From Desulfofustis sp. (GTDB taxonomy: Bacteria > Desulfobacterota > Desulfobulbia > Desulfobulbales > Desulfocapsaceae): DNA of 59,390 bases. A program made the translations under genes and the position numbers. The stretch spans positions 1 through 59,390 of the forward strand of contig JARFQM010000285.1 of assembly GCA_029287755.1 (NCBI GenBank). The letters are read 5' to 3'. The notes under the pieces are model-generated. The model did not search any database. It saw only the letters and a program-made list of their open reading frames with translations, and was not told the DNA's origin. This document shows, piece by piece, positions 26,020-34,493 of the stretch (position 1 is the first letter of the stretch; each line of letters starts with the position of its first letter).

Positions 26020-26469
26020 CTAATTTCGAGGTGGACGGAACCTTAATTCCAACTCGATAAACTCCCTGTCGATTTCATCGGGGATTGGCGGCAGCGGAGT
26101 CGATTTCGTGAGGCCTTCCAGGGCGTAGGAATTGAACTGAGAATTGCCGGACGATTCCACCACCTCCTGAGCACTGATAGTCCCATCTCGCTCGATTGTA
26201 AGGCCGACTCTTACGAAGTCGTCACTTTTCACATCCAGATCTTCTGGAAAAAACCAATTTTCTCGAACCAGACTCAGCACCCCCGAGATGTAATTCGATT
26301 CCGCATCGTCCCGGGGGGATGCTATATCCTGCCGCAGTTTATTAACTTCTTTTTCGAGCAGTTCAATCCGTTTCTCCATTTCCTGCCGCTTCTCAGCATC
26401 AGTATTTGAGTAGCCTGCATACGGACACGCAAGTACCAGAATGAACAACAACACCATGATTTTTTTCAT
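26020..26469 (-). CDS. TonB C-terminal domain protein, exported
   Basis: A 149-residue protein from the ATG at 26469, which has AAGG nine bases upstream; an in-frame start at 26574 would add 35 residues of non-signal sequence. It has a cleavable-looking signal (MKKIMVLLFILVLACPYAGYS), a short coiled coil with heptads (EKRIELLEKEVNKLRQDIA), and a TonB/TolA C-terminal-like module: SLVRENWFFPEDL, VGLTIERDGTISAQEVVESSGNSQFNSYALEGL, PLPPIPDE. There is no transmembrane anchor after the signal, so it is a free periplasmic or lipid-less TolA-C-like protein rather than a full TonB. Confidence 0.78.
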   Translation of the reverse strand: MKKIMVLLFILVLACPYAGYSNTDAEKRQEMEKRIELLEKEVNKLRQDIASPRDDAESNYISGVLSLVRENWFFPEDLDVKSDDFVRVGLTIERDGTISAQEVVESSGNSQFNSYALEGLTKSTPLPPIPDEIDREFIELELRFRPPRN

Positions 26470-26628
26470 CGAACAGCCTTGGGAAAATAAATGTTTGATC
26501 GACAATCCATATTGCCGCCTTAACCACACCATCAGACAAGAAGAACCAGACCTGGAAAGTACCAAAGGATCCATATTTATGGTACCCAGAAGTAACGGGC
26601 CCAGCGACGCAGACTGTTCGGACAGTTG

Positions 26629-27558
26629 TTATTTTTTTACCAGCGCCACAGCCGCGTGCTTGCCTTTGAACAGTTTCGTCAGATGCCATCTCTTTTGCAC
26701 CATCATGGCGTTGCCCGCAAGGATCAAGACGATTCCCGCGGCGGCTTCCGGGGTCCACCGATAATCTTCCCAAATGGTTGAGATGAGCAACGCAACGATG
26801 GGAAACAGCAGGGTGGCATAAGCCGCCCGGGCGGCTCCTATATTCCCCACCAGGGCAAGATAGCAGCCAAAGGCGATTATTGAGCCAAAGACGGCGAGAT
26901 ATAAGAGGGAGCCACCGTACAGCAGGGTTGCTTCAAAGGTGAAAGGCTTGCCGCCCAGGAAAGCGGTCACGAGCAGTGCCAGGGCGCCATACCCCATGCC
27001 ATAGGCGTTGGTCTGGACAATCGGCAGGTTGTTGTTTTTCTGATTGTAGGCAGAGGCGATGTTGCCTAATGAGGCAAGCAGGGTAGCCGCAATGCACAAC
27101 AGTACTCCTCGCACGCCATGGTTGTCCAAAGTAAAAGCCGAGATCTCGGGACGGAAGACCAGGACGATGCCGCTCAGGCCAAGCACGCCTGCCAGGACGA
27201 CCGTGCCTTCAATGGGCTTTTTTAAAATCAGGGCACTGTTTACCACGTTCATAATCAGGATGGTGGAAAACAGTACTGCCGCCAGCCCGCTGGCGATATA
27301 GAGTTCGGCGACATAAAAGAGCAGATAGTTGAAGCCGAACAAAAGCAGGCCCTGCAGGGCCATAAATAGGTGCTGTCTCCTGGTGAAGCGCATCTTTAAC
27401 CCCATGATCGCGCACCAGATAAAAAGCAGCACGGCAGCGAGCGCAAACCGATAGGCTACCGAGACCGCGGGGTCCACATACCCCAGCTGCATCTTGATGG
27501 CGATCCAGGTCGATCCCCAGATGAGCACTGTTGCTGCATAAAATAGTAAATTTTTCAT
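26629..27558 (-). CDS. EamA/DMT superfamily transporter
   Basis: A 309-residue inner membrane protein with ten predicted helices arranged as two EamA repeats of about 140 residues. Motifs such as LIWGSTWIAIK at the start, ALAAVLLFIWCAI, and YLALVGNIGAARAAYATLLFPIVALLIS near the C-terminus are typical. An in-frame ATG at 27618 adds 20 non-hydrophobic residues; AGGGA directly before the ATG at 27558 favours the shorter form. DMT proteins export amino acids, purines or other metabolites; the substrate is unknown. Confidence 0.88.
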   Translation of the reverse strand: MKNLLFYAATVLIWGSTWIAIKMQLGYVDPAVSVAYRFALAAVLLFIWCAIMGLKMRFTRRQHLFMALQGLLLFGFNYLLFYVAELYIASGLAAVLFSTILIMNVVNSALILKKPIEGTVVLAGVLGLSGIVLVFRPEISAFTLDNHGVRGVLLCIAATLLASLGNIASAYNQKNNNLPIVQTNAYGMGYGALALLVTAFLGGKPFTFEATLLYGGSLLYLAVFGSIIAFGCYLALVGNIGAARAAYATLLFPIVALLISTIWEDYRWTPEAAAGIVLILAGNAMMVQKRWHLTKLFKGKHAAVALVKK

Positions 27559-27968
27559 ATTCCCTGGTCGGTCACTGCTATGCTCAGTCGGGTATGAGCC
27601 TGGTGATGCCTTCTCCAAGATGCTGAACAGCCCAGACGCAGCCTTGGGGCCAGAATGCCGCGCCGAGGCGCAGCCTGGTGCGCTGGCGTTTTCTGCTCCA
27701 CGGCAGTGAATGCAAGAGAGTTTAAGCTATGGTAACAGGCACAATAGGTCATAAAGGCAATCGACACAATCACAATTCTACGGATAAGCGCTGGCCCTTG
27801 ATGAGCGAATACCTTTCAGCTGCGTGACCACTGCCCAGACCGGGGGCGTTAATGTGGGCCCGTGGTATAATCTTGGCTGTCGATTGGCCGGTTTTGCTGT
27901 ATAAAATTGACTTACCTATCAATGTCTGCCTCTGATACTGGCAAGCCAAAATAATAGAGGAGTTGAAT
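27559..27968. other. Divergent intergenic region
   Basis: No supported gene in about 400 bp. A consensus TATAAT at 27866-27871 and a TATAAA at 27900-27905 face the corrinoid gene, but neither has a good -35 at 16-18 bp. No cobalamin riboswitch features are seen. Confidence 0.35.
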
Positions 27969-29939
27969 TTGATCACCCACCGCGAGCGAATATTGAGAGT
28001 GATCGAGGGAGAGATGGTCGACAAAATCCCTTATGTGCCGAGGATAGATCTCTGGTACAACGCCAACCAGCGGGCCGGGACTCTGCCCGGGAAGCACAGA
28101 CACAGAACCGCCGATGAGATCGCCCTGGCCGAAGGCTGGGCCCTGCATAAGATTGTCCCGGAATTTCTCAAACCGGATACGCCGGCGGACATCGTCCACC
28201 GCGGTTTGGGTCTGGTGAGCCTCAAGGAATATACCTATTCATTCAAATTTTCTCCGGATGTCGATATTGTTGCGGAGGGCGATATGGACCATATGCGGGT
28301 CGTCTATCATACCCCTGTTGGTTCCGTCAGCGTGACGCACGGCTATACGAAAGAAATGAAGGATGCCGGCGCCTCAGCCCCGTGGATACAGGAACATGCC
28401 ATAAAAGGACCGGAGGACTACAAAGTACTTGCCCATATATTCGCCCATATGACATTTGCCCCCGATTACCGACGCTTCAGCGCCTGGCAGACGGAAATCG
28501 GGGAGGACGGTCTGGCCCTGGAAAGCACTCCAGCCCTGAACGCCGGTTCGCCGATGCATTTCATCCAGAAGGTTCTGATCGATGCGACTGCGTTTTTCAT
28601 CCACTACAACGATTATTCAAGGCACCTGGCAGAATTGGTCGAGGCCCTGGAGCATTGCTACAACCAACTGCTGCCCATTTTAGCCGATTCGCCGGCCAAG
28701 GCCGTCTATTGGGATGCCAATGTGGACAGCATGATCACCTACCCCGCCTATCTGAAAAAGGACCTGCTGCCATGGTGGCAGAAGGCGGCCGACCTCTTCC
28801 ACTCAAAGGACAAGCTGCTCTTTATCCACCCCGACGGTGAGAATAATCTTCTGCTTGATATCCTGGCCGACTGCGGCGCCGATGTCTGTGAGGCGGTGAC
28901 CCCCTACCCGATGACCAAGGTGGGGATTGCAGAGTATTATGATATCTGGTGCCGCCCTGAAAAACTGACCATCTGGGGCGGCATCCCGGAGTCGCTGCTG
29001 CTGGAAAAATCTACCACTGAGGAGGATTTTGAAGCCTACCTTGACTATCTCTTCAAGGCGGTGGCGCCCGGTAAAAGATTCATTGCCGGCATAGGAGATA
29101 CAACCCCCCCCGGAGCCGTGTTCGACCGACTCATCCGTATCGGCGAGCGCATCGATAAAGAGGGACGGCTGCCGCTGCAGGCCGGCGGCGCAGTGCTTTT
29201 GTCAGCCGACCAGCTGACTCAGGTGAAGAAGCAGGGAGAGAACTCCGCACGGCAAAAAGACCCCGCACCATCTACGGCCGCTGCACAACCAGAACCCGAT
29301 GAACACCTGAAGCGGATTCAGGAGGCTGTGCTCAGCGGCGACAACGTTGCCATCAAAAGGCACGTTCAGCGGGCGCTGGATCTGAACTACACGGCCCCGG
29401 ACATTGTCAACCTCGGCATGCTCTCGGCAATGGAAGTAATAGGGGGACGTTTCAAGGATGGCACCGTCTTTATTCCCGAGGTGCTCCTTTCTGCCAGGGC
29501 GCTTAACGAGGCATTGCAGGTTCTCGAGCCTTTACTGACGGAAGAAGAACGGCTTCACAAGGGTAAAATACTCATCGGTACCGTGCATGGCGACCTGCAT
29601 GACATCGGCAAGAACCTCGTGGGCACCATGCTCAAGGGCGTCGGTTTTGACCTTGTCGATCTGGGAATCAATGTTGCGGTGGAGGAGTTCGTCCGTCAGG
29701 TGTCCCTGCACCAGCCCGACATCCTGGCCATATCGGCGCTGCTCACGACCACCATGCCGCAAATGGAAAAGATCATCGACGCGCTGCACCATGCCGGCAT
29801 GCGCTCGGACACCCTGGTGATCGTCGGGGGAGCTCCCGTAAATGAAAAATTTGCCCGCGATATCGGCGCAGACGGCTATGCCCGGGATGGCGGCGAGGCT
29901 GTCGACCTGGCCAGGAGGCTGCTGGCCAATCAAGATTGA
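27969..29939 (+). CDS. Corrinoid methyltransferase fusion: UroD/MtaA-like plus B12-binding domains
   Basis: A 656-residue fusion. Residues about 1-395 are a uroporphyrinogen decarboxylase-like methyltransferase domain (FIHPDGENNLLLDILADCGADVCEAVTPYPM holds the likely His/Cys zinc site). Residues about 412-442 are a Gln/Ala/Pro linker. The rest is a methionine-synthase-type cap (LSAMEVIGGRFKDGTVFIPEVLLSARALNEAL) and a Rossmann B12 domain with the cobalt-ligating His in GDLHDIG (H544). Such modules move methyl groups from methoxy or methylamine compounds to cobalt and on to tetrahydrofolate or thiols. Start: AGAGGAG at 27956-27962 fits TTG 27969 rather than TTG 27963. The methyl donor is unknown, and no RamA-like corrinoid activase is nearby. 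Confidence 0.88.
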   Translation: MITHRERILRVIEGEMVDKIPYVPRIDLWYNANQRAGTLPGKHRHRTADEIALAEGWALHKIVPEFLKPDTPADIVHRGLGLVSLKEYTYSFKFSPDVDIVAEGDMDHMRVVYHTPVGSVSVTHGYTKEMKDAGASAPWIQEHAIKGPEDYKVLAHIFAHMTFAPDYRRFSAWQTEIGEDGLALESTPALNAGSPMHFIQKVLIDATAFFIHYNDYSRHLAELVEALEHCYNQLLPILADSPAKAVYWDANVDSMITYPAYLKKDLLPWWQKAADLFHSKDKLLFIHPDGENNLLLDILADCGADVCEAVTPYPMTKVGIAEYYDIWCRPEKLTIWGGIPESLLLEKSTTEEDFEAYLDYLFKAVAPGKRFIAGIGDTTPPGAVFDRLIRIGERIDKEGRLPLQAGGAVLLSADQLTQVKKQGENSARQKDPAPSTAAAQPEPDEHLKRIQEAVLSGDNVAIKRHVQRALDLNYTAPDIVNLGMLSAMEVIGGRFKDGTVFIPEVLLSARALNEALQVLEPLLTEEERLHKGKILIGTVHGDLHDIGKNLVGTMLKGVGFDLVDLGINVAVEEFVRQVSLHQPDILAISALLTTTMPQMEKIIDALHHAGMRSDTLVIVGGAPVNEKFARDIGADGYARDGGEAVDLARRLLANQD

Positions 29940-29956
29940 CCTCGGGCCCTTCCCGG

Positions 29957-30004
29957 ATAAAAAAAGGCGGAGCTGAAACCCGGCTAGACGGCACCTGCTC
30001 CGCC
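29957..30004 (-). terminator. Hairpin with T tract on minus strand
   Basis: GGCGGAGC at 29966-29973 pairs with GCTCCGCC at 29997-30004 across a 23-base loop that can itself pair. A run of A lies to its left, so the T tract is on the minus strand, although the nearest upstream gene is on the plus strand. It may still slow plus-strand transcription after the corrinoid gene. Confidence 0.4.
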
Positions 30005-30163
30005 TCCGATAATCAGCGTTCCGACGATGGTGTCAGCGGTGATGTGTGCCAGCAGCTGTTTCATGTTACTGCGCCTCTCAAAACCATTTATCCTCGCCTT
30101 CGAGTCGATGAACAGCCGTGGATGACTTTGCCCGAAAAGATGATATATTCGATTCAGGTTGGA

Positions 30164-30179
30164 AAAAGATTAATCTTTT
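30164..30179. promoter_or_regulatory. Perfect 16-bp palindrome before kinase-phosphatase gene
   Basis: AAAAGATTAATCTTTT is a perfect inverted repeat centred 31 bp before the start codon at 30203. Its position suits an operator for a dimeric repressor. No regulator gene is nearby to support this. Confidence 0.3.
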
Positions 30180-30202
30180 GAGCCCTCTTGTTATAGCCAA
30201 TC

Positions 30203-32296
30203 ATGAAGGATGCACTGCATAAAAAATTAAAGCCCATTCTCGACGTGCAGTCCATTCGCGGTGTCGACCTGCCGGTGGGGCTCGAATTCAGGCAGCTGGT
30301 GGTCACCGGTCCGCCCGGGGCCGGCAAGACCCATTACATAAACAGGATCCGCGGCTGGCCCAATGAAGGCTATCTGGATCTGACCAGAAGGGGCTGGTGG
30401 AAGGATCGCAGCCTCATCTACCGTCCCCGGGAAATTCATTTAGGCATACCCTATGACGGCATCAAGGATGCCCTGGCGGTGTTCGACCAGGAGTGGCTCG
30501 ATCTCAAACCGGACGGCCTGAAGATCGATTATCCGCGCATCAGGATTCCCCCGGAGTCCCAATCGAAGTTGACCACCAACTGGCGGGACCGCTATATTTT
30601 CGAATTTCTTCTCCCTGAGCCCGAAGTGATCTTCGAACGGCGGATGAACCGCCAGAAAGACGGCTACTTCCCTGGGGACGCCAACCTCGATCTCGACACG
30701 GTGGTCCGGCAGGTCGATGTTTACAGCCGGGTCGCCCTGTTTCTCCACCGGGCCGGGATGAACGTCTACATCCGCAGCGATCTGACCCAGCCGCCAATGC
30801 TGATCAGTGAAAAAGGCGAAGTAGCCCTGCCGCCCTGGGCGGTCGCCACCCCGGAGCCGAGCCCGAGTATGAAAACCCTGTCAGGCTGGAAACAGATATT
30901 CGTGGGCCAGGTCAGGATCCCCTGGTTCACCGTCAGCGAGGAGATCCAGAATCTCACCGAGCCCTCGCGCATTCCCCATGACGGCAAAAGCCTCGACATC
31001 ATCATCGGCCGTTTCCATCTGAGACTGTCGCCGGAAATCCCCCTGGGGGCCAGAAAAAAATATTTGCGCCAGAACAAGGACTGGATCATCAGGAAACCGC
31101 AAACCTGCAGCGACCGTCAGATCCGCGGATTTGCCCGCATAAAGCCGGGGGAGACGGTGATGCTGGGGCGGGCCAACAAGGCCTATGACGATATTTTCAA
31201 CTTTAAAAAGGAGGTGGCCAAGCGCCACGTGGCCATCACCAACAGCAAGGGCGACCTGATTATCCGGCCGCTGGAAAAGGATAAGCTGGTCAAAATCGTC
31301 AGGCTGGACGATCAGGATACCCGCGAACAGAGGGGTGCCAACCGGATCGAGGCCATGCTCGAGGTGCGTGAGCTGCTCGGCGGCTCCATCGCCGAGCTTG
31401 ACGGGCCCGAAGCCCTCGAACTGATCACCGAGGTAAACGGGATTCTCGCCGAGCAGCCCTATCGGGTGCTGGATAAAAACAAGCAGCCGGGGGGACTCCT
31501 GGAGCTGAATGACGCCCCCTCGCCGGTGATAGTCGGCGACCTGCACGGCCAGGTCGACAATCTGCTGAAAATCCTCACCGAGAACTGTCTGGTCCAGACC
31601 CTGCAGAACAACCGGGCGGTGCTCTGCATTCTTGGCGATGCAGTCCACAGTGAGGACCTGGGCGAGATGGAGAACATGGACAGCTCCATCCTGATCATGG
31701 ACCTGATCTTCACCCTGATCAAATGTTTTCCTGCCAATGTCTTCTATCTGCGCGGCAATCATGACAGCTTCAGCCCGGAGCTTTCTAAAAACGGAGTGCC
31801 CCAGGGCATCCTCATGAAAAAGGCCTTGAAAGACAAACGGGGTGCGGCCTATGTCAAGCAGATGCAGAAATTCTATGATCTGCTGCCCTACATGATCGTC
31901 ACCACCTCCTTTATCGGCATACACGCGGGTCCGCCGCGCCCGGAGACCACCAGGAAACAGATTATCAACCTCAGCAGTAAACCGGACCTGGCCCGCGAGC
32001 TAACCCAGAACCGGATCAAACGGCCTTATTACCCGGCCGGATACGGAAAAACCGAAATCAAGGCGCTGCGCAAGACCTTCGGGATGACCAAATCGACCCC
32101 GGTGATCGTCGGCCATACCCCGCTGGACCCGTTCGGCACCATCTGGCAGAACGTCGGATCCATCAAAAATCACCATATCGTCTCCAGTTCCAATGCCAGC
32201 GGCCCTGGTATATTTATCCGGGTCAAAGGCAAGATGATCCCCCTCACCTACCCGTTCGAACCACTCACCAAACTCATCAATCGGCTGCGCACCTGA
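30203..32296 (+). CDS. P-loop kinase / FHA-like / PPP-type phosphatase fusion
   Basis: A 697-residue three-part protein. N-terminal about 25-200: P-loop kinase-like domain with Walker A GPPGAGKTHY (36-45). Middle about 313-370: FHA-like segment with GETVMLGR and, 18 residues on, KRHVAI and GDLIIRPL, like the GR...S/RH...G pattern of FHA domains. C-terminal about 440-690: metallophosphatase of the PPP family with GDLHG (445-449), GDAVH (478-482), GNHD (518-521), IHAG (H574) and GHTP (H638). The layout recalls polynucleotide kinase-phosphatases and bacterial Pnkp without the ligase domain, but the phosphatase class would also suit protein dephosphorylation or diadenosine polyphosphate hydrolysis. 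It directly precedes the DUF47-Pit phosphate uptake pair. Domain calls are from motifs; the biochemical role is unknown. Confidence 0.7.
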   Translation: MKDALHKKLKPILDVQSIRGVDLPVGLEFRQLVVTGPPGAGKTHYINRIRGWPNEGYLDLTRRGWWKDRSLIYRPREIHLGIPYDGIKDALAVFDQEWLDLKPDGLKIDYPRIRIPPESQSKLTTNWRDRYIFEFLLPEPEVIFERRMNRQKDGYFPGDANLDLDTVVRQVDVYSRVALFLHRAGMNVYIRSDLTQPPMLISEKGEVALPPWAVATPEPSPSMKTLSGWKQIFVGQVRIPWFTVSEEIQNLTEPSRIPHDGKSLDIIIGRFHLRLSPEIPLGARKKYLRQNKDWIIRKPQTCSDRQIRGFARIKPGETVMLGRANKAYDDIFNFKKEVAKRHVAITNSKGDLIIRPLEKDKLVKIVRLDDQDTREQRGANRIEAMLEVRELLGGSIAELDGPEALELITEVNGILAEQPYRVLDKNKQPGGLLELNDAPSPVIVGDLHGQVDNLLKILTENCLVQTLQNNRAVLCILGDAVHSEDLGEMENMDSSILIMDLIFTLIKCFPANVFYLRGNHDSFSPELSKNGVPQGILMKKALKDKRGAAYVKQMQKFYDLLPYMIVTTSFIGIHAGPPRPETTRKQIINLSSKPDLARELTQNRIKRPYYPAGYGKTEIKALRKTFGMTKSTPVIVGHTPLDPFGTIWQNVGSIKNHHIVSSSNASGPGIFIRVKGKMIPLTYPFEPLTKLINRLRT

Positions 32297-32312
32297 GCAC
32301 CGCTCAAAGCAT

Positions 32313-32351
32313 CCTAACGAAATCTTAATATTTCTCTTTCGTCTTTATTAT
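32313..32351 (+). promoter_or_regulatory. Pho-box-like direct repeats with -10 element (site 1)
   Basis: CCTAAC at 32313 and CTTAAT at 32324 are 11 bp apart, the spacing of PhoB-type half-sites, and TATTAT at 32346-32351 lies where a -10 would follow an activator site. It is in the 230-bp gap before the DUF47-Pit genes. Confidence 0.45.
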
Positions 32352-32428
32352 CAAAGGCATTGGCGGCAGAGAACCCAGCCCTGCAACAACGATTCGCAGT
32401 TTGGTAAGGATCAGCCACCATATTATCC

Positions 32429-32480
32429 TTGAACTTTACCCCAATGATCTGCTAACTAAACCCTAACTTTTCCTTAATTT
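32429..32480 (+). promoter_or_regulatory. Five tandem 11-bp Pho-box-like repeats (site 2)
   Basis: Units beginning at 32429, 32440, 32451, 32462 and 32473 start TTGAAC, CCCAAT, GCTAAC, CCTAAC and CTTAAT. All fit the pattern with AA then C or T at the same place, in strict 11-bp register. The CTTAAC-like core and 11-bp phase resemble PhoB/SphR-family Pho boxes described in other bacteria. They end 47 bp before the DUF47 start. Assignment to a PhoB homologue is inference. Confidence 0.55.
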
Positions 32481-32526
32481 TTTTAAGGACTGAACTGTTT
32501 TCGCAGCGCCGTCCCAGGGGGGATAT

Positions 32527-33213
32527 ATGGAGATCAAATCGACCACGCCGCTCTCGGGTCTTTTCAGGACCTCGCCCTTCAAACCGGTGCAGGAGCACAT
32601 GCGGACCATCTTTTCCTGCATCTGTTTTCTGCCGCCTCTGCTCGATGCCCTGTATCGAAAAGACTACCCGCAGCTCTCCGAATTCGCCGAGGAGATCATC
32701 AAGCTGGAATCGGAAGCCGACGATATCAAACAGGAATTCAGGGAGCACCTTCCCAACACCCTGCTGCTGCCGGTTGACAGGGAAGATCTGCTCAACCTGA
32801 TCAGCGATCAGGACGGACTTGCCGACCTGGTCGAAGATATCGCCAAGACCCTCAGCTACCGGGACATGGAGGTCCCGGACCCTATCAAGGACCTGCTCGA
32901 TGAACTGCTCGAGGGGACCATGGAAATCTCGGTAGCCGCCAAGGACATGATAGAGCGCCTCGACGAACTCCTTCAGGTTGGATTCCGCGGCCGGGAACAG
33001 GAAAAGGTCTCCGCCATGATCGCCGGAGTGCGCCGCAGTGAACACAATATCGACAATATCATGTACCGGATACGCCGGCAGCTCTTCAAGTGCGAAAAGG
33101 ATCTCAATCCGGTGGATACCATGTTCTGGTACCAGCTTATCACCCTGATAGGCTCCATATCGGATCAGGCCGAAAACGTGGCTGACCGCCTCCTCCTCTT
33201 CCTCTCAAAATAG
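32527..33213 (+). CDS. DUF47/PhoU-like Pit accessory protein
   Basis: A 228-residue TIGR00153/DUF47 protein, all-helical and PhoU-like. It carries the conserved acidic helices KLESEADDIKQEFREHLPN and LISDQDGLADLVEDIAKTLSYRD, with ERLDELLQVGFRG later. Members sit next to Pit transporters and modulate low-affinity phosphate uptake. A G-rich ribosome binding site precedes the ATG. The next gene, pit, starts 9 bp after its stop. The phased direct repeats upstream suggest control by phosphate. Confidence 0.92.
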   Translation: MEIKSTTPLSGLFRTSPFKPVQEHMRTIFSCICFLPPLLDALYRKDYPQLSEFAEEIIKLESEADDIKQEFREHLPNTLLLPVDREDLLNLISDQDGLADLVEDIAKTLSYRDMEVPDPIKDLLDELLEGTMEISVAAKDMIERLDELLQVGFRGREQEKVSAMIAGVRRSEHNIDNIMYRIRRQLFKCEKDLNPVDTMFWYQLITLIGSISDQAENVADRLLLFLSK

Positions 33214-33222
33214 GCTGATATC

Positions 33223-34488
33223 ATGGATATAATTGCTGCCTACGGTACGGCTTTCGTCATTTTAGCGATCATTTTCGGCCTTTATATGACCTGGGGCATC
33301 GGCGCCAACGACCTGGCCAACGCCATGGGCACCTCGGTGGGTGCCGGCGCGGTGACTATCAGACAGGCGATCTGCATTGCCATCATCTTCGAATTCTCCG
33401 GCGCCGTAATTGCCGGCGGCCACGTTACCAGTACCATCAGAAAGGGGATCATCGATCCCAGCTCAATCGTCAACTCTCCGGAAATCCTGGTTTACGGCAT
33501 GCTTGCCTCCCTGCTGGCCGCCGCCTTCTGGCTCATGGTCGCCTCCTGGAAGGGCTGGCCGGTATCGACCACCCACTCAATCATCGGCGCGCTTATTGGT
33601 TTTGCCATCGTCGGCATCGGCCCGGACGCGGTGAAATGGAGCAAGGTGGGCGGCGTGGTCGGCAGCTGGGTGGTCAGCCCGGTGGTGGGCGGCACCATAT
33701 CGTTTCTGCTGGTGATGAGCACCAGGAAGCTGATCTTCGACACCGAAGACCCGCTGAAAAACGCCAAACGGTATGCCCCCTGCTATGTCTTTCTGGTGGG
33801 ATTCGTCATCTCCCTGGTGACCATGTTCAAGGGGCTCAAGCATCTGAAAGTCGACCTCAGCGTGCCCCAGAGTTTCGGGGTGGCGGTGATCATCGGCCTG
33901 ATTACCGCCGGCATCGGCTGGTATTTCATCAGGCGTATCGAAGCTGACCGGGAAGCCGACCGCGATTTTCATTTCGCCAGCGTCGAGAGGGTGTTCGCGC
34001 CGATGATGCTTTTTACCGCCTGCGCCATGGCCTTTGCCCACGGGTCAAACGACGTCGCCAACGGCATCGGGCCGCTGGCGGCGGTAGTGAGCATTGTCAG
34101 TTCGGGCGGCGAAGTGATGCAGAAATCAGAACTGCCCATCTGGATACTGCTGCTCGGCGGCGGCGGTATCGTACTCGGCCTGATCACCCTGGGCTACCGG
34201 GTGATGCTGACGGTCGGCAGAAAGATTACCGAGTTGACTCCATCGCGGGGATTCTGCGCCGAACTGGCGGCCGCCACCACGGTCGTGATCGCCAGTCGGA
34301 CCGGGCTGCCGGTTTCCACCACGCACATCCTGGTCGGATCGGTACTTGGCGTGGGCTTGGCCAGAGGCATCGGGGCGCTGGATCTGCGCGTGGTGTTCAA
34401 CATCATCGTCAGCTGGCTGGTCACCCTGCCCGCCGGGGCCATCATGGCGATGCTCTTCTTCTTTACGCTGAAGGGCATTTTCAGTTAG
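33223..34488 (+). CDS. pit: PiT family inorganic phosphate transporter
   Basis: A 421-residue membrane protein of the PHO4/PiT family with about ten helices. The two inverted PiT repeats each show the signature: GANDLANAMGTSVGAGA near residue 26 and AHGSNDVANGIGPLAAVVS near 271, plus two VSTTHSIIGAL/VSTTHILVGSV loops. It imports phosphate with H+ or as a metal-phosphate complex. Operonic with DUF47 upstream; its stop is 5 bp from the convergent PBP stop with no room for a terminator. Confidence 0.95.
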   Translation: MDIIAAYGTAFVILAIIFGLYMTWGIGANDLANAMGTSVGAGAVTIRQAICIAIIFEFSGAVIAGGHVTSTIRKGIIDPSSIVNSPEILVYGMLASLLAAAFWLMVASWKGWPVSTTHSIIGALIGFAIVGIGPDAVKWSKVGGVVGSWVVSPVVGGTISFLLVMSTRKLIFDTEDPLKNAKRYAPCYVFLVGFVISLVTMFKGLKHLKVDLSVPQSFGVAVIIGLITAGIGWYFIRRIEADREADRDFHFASVERVFAPMMLFTACAMAFAHGSNDVANGIGPLAAVVSIVSSGGEVMQKSELPIWILLLGGGGIVLGLITLGYRVMLTVGRKITELTPSRGFCAELAAATTVVIASRTGLPVSTTHILVGSVLGVGLARGIGALDLRVVFNIIVSWLVTLPAGAIMAMLFFFTLKGIFS

Positions 34489-34493
34489 GCGAC

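Noticed and set aside
30881..31924. 347-codon minus-strand frame inside the kinase-phosphatase gene
   Set aside because: Antisense to the PPP phosphatase motifs of the plus-strand protein; no ribosome binding site and no recognisable domain.
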